Positions 4,995 to 5,434 of a DNA stretch of 5,434 nucleotides are shown piece by piece. This DNA comes from Clostridium sp. UBA6640. Lineage in GTDB: Bacteria; Bacillota; Clostridia; Clostridiales; Clostridiaceae. Where the stretch lies: positions 5,494 through 10,927 of the forward strand of contig NZ_DKLM01000011.1 of assembly GCF_002455975.1 (NCBI RefSeq), written 5' to 3'. The number at the start of each line of letters is the position of its first letter. Position 1 is the first letter of the stretch. Both the position numbers and the translations under genes were made by a program. The notes beneath the pieces were generated by a model that saw only the letters and a program-made list of their open reading frames with translations, was not told where the DNA came from and made no database searches.

Positions 4995-5165
4995 ATGGAG
5001 GATGCTATGAAAGATAGAAGTGAATTTAAAAAAGAAAATAGTAAAGATTATCTAAAAAAAGGTGTAAAGACACAGAATCAAGTTAGCAAAAATCAATTTG
5101 TAACCACTATTGAAGAGCCAGCATTAAATGAAAGTGCCTTCGATAAACATAAAGTATCACATTAG
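4995..5165 (+). CDS. Small highly hydrophilic protein of unknown function
   Basis: A 56-residue protein from the chosen start, rich in Lys, Glu, Asp, Asn and Ser, without membrane segment, cysteine or signal peptide. The N-terminal half is strongly charged (KDRSEFKKENSKDYLKKG); the C-terminal half contains FVTTIEEPALNESAFDKH. I do not recognise the family. Three in-frame ATGs compete. The one at 4977 overlaps the DUF1292 gene and has no ribosome site. The one at 4995 has AGGAG (4981-4985) 9 bases upstream. The one at 5007 has GGAGG (4997-5001) 5 bases upstream and would give 52 residues. I use 4995, but 5007 is nearly as good. Tight spacing after the DUF1292 gene and the shared terminator downstream support a real two-gene operon. 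Composition suggests a soluble, perhaps partly disordered protein. Confidence 0.65.
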   Translation: MEDAMKDRSEFKKENSKDYLKKGVKTQNQVSKNQFVTTIEEPALNESAFDKHKVSH

Positions 5166-5234
5166 TATACAAGTAATATATAGATTTTAAACTTGAATAT
5201 TTACTTTGTTTATTTTTAAGAATCTAATTAACAT

Positions 5235-5277
5235 AACCAAGTCTCATTATTAATATATAAATGTAGACTTGGTTTTC
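5235..5277 (+). terminator. Intrinsic terminator of the DUF1292 operon
   Basis: AACCAAGTCT (5235-5244) pairs perfectly with AGACTTGGTT (5265-5274). After one bulged base, CAT (5245-5247) and ATG (5261-5263) add three pairs. TTTT (5273-5276) overlaps the end of the stem. It lies 70 bases after the small gene and before the last gene. Confidence 0.8.
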
Positions 5278-5349
5278 TATATTTATAGAATAAATTATTT
5301 TGTAATACATAAAATAAAAAAAGAATATTAGAGTTAAAGGAGATAAAAT

Positions 5350-5434
5350 ATGAAAAAGAAATTAGATATGAATATACTAGTAGTTTCGTTTATCATAATT
5401 TTTACTCTAATAGCTATAAGTTATAAAAATATTT
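5350..5434 (+). CDS. Start of a membrane-anchored or secreted protein, cut by the window end
   Basis: Only 28 codons are visible. The protein opens with MKKKLDMN and continues with a hydrophobic stretch of about 16-17 residues (ILVVSFIIIFTLIAIS, 9-24), then YKNI. This is a positively charged N-terminus plus an uncleaved signal anchor or signal peptide, oriented inside-to-outside. No lipobox cysteine is visible before the edge. The start is supported by AAAGGAGA (5336-5343). It follows the terminator at 5235-5277, so it should have its own promoter. Family and function cannot be judged from this piece. Confidence 0.75.
   Translation, partial: MKKKLDMNILVVSFIIIFTLIAISYKNI

Overview
The window is very AT-rich throughout. 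Its codon usage (ATA, AGA, TTA, GAA, AAA), strong GGAGG ribosome binding sites, sigma-A-type promoters and many hairpin-plus-U-tract terminators point to a low-GC Firmicute, most likely a Clostridium-type (Clostridiaceae) chromosome. No phage, transposase, CRISPR array, rRNA or tRNA was seen. The organism call is inference from composition and protein flavour, not from a database match.

Layout, left to right. Positions 1-394 are non-coding and hold two tandem AT-rich inverted repeats, one with perfect 21-bp arms, in front of a complete GT4-type glycosyltransferase gene (395-1579) that ends in its own terminator. A new promoter (1629-1656) then drives a two-gene DNA-repair operon. The first gene (GTG start at 1700) encodes a UvrC-like nuclease that keeps the GIY-YIG domain, a four-cysteine cluster and the UVR motif, but stops before the second (RNase H-like) nuclease and the helix-hairpin-helix tail. 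The second is rarA/mgsA (2770-4122), a complete AAA+ ATPase that overlaps it by ATGA. The operon ends in a terminator whose loop contains the rarA stop codon.

Positions 4123-4756 carry no long ORF but are not empty. On the minus strand there is a complete small transcription unit converging on rarA: a near-consensus promoter (TTGACT-N17-TATAAT), an excellent Shine-Dalgarno, a 22-codon ORF, a 138-nt region closed by a long-range stem of about 21 bp with three internal hairpins, and an intrinsic terminator. This looks like an undescribed small RNA or dual-function RNA/peptide gene and is the most interesting object in the window.

Rightward again, a DUF1292 (YrzB-type) small acidic protein (4757-4990) is followed 4 bases later by a small, very hydrophilic unknown protein (4995-5165) and a terminator (5235-5277). 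The last gene starts at 5350 and runs off the window; only a lysine-rich N-terminus and one hydrophobic segment are visible.

Functionally, the repair operon couples a probable structure- or damage-specific incision enzyme to a replication-fork-maintenance ATPase. The glycosyltransferase is separately transcribed and probably acts on lipid or cell-surface glycans. The DUF1292 pair has no assigned function.
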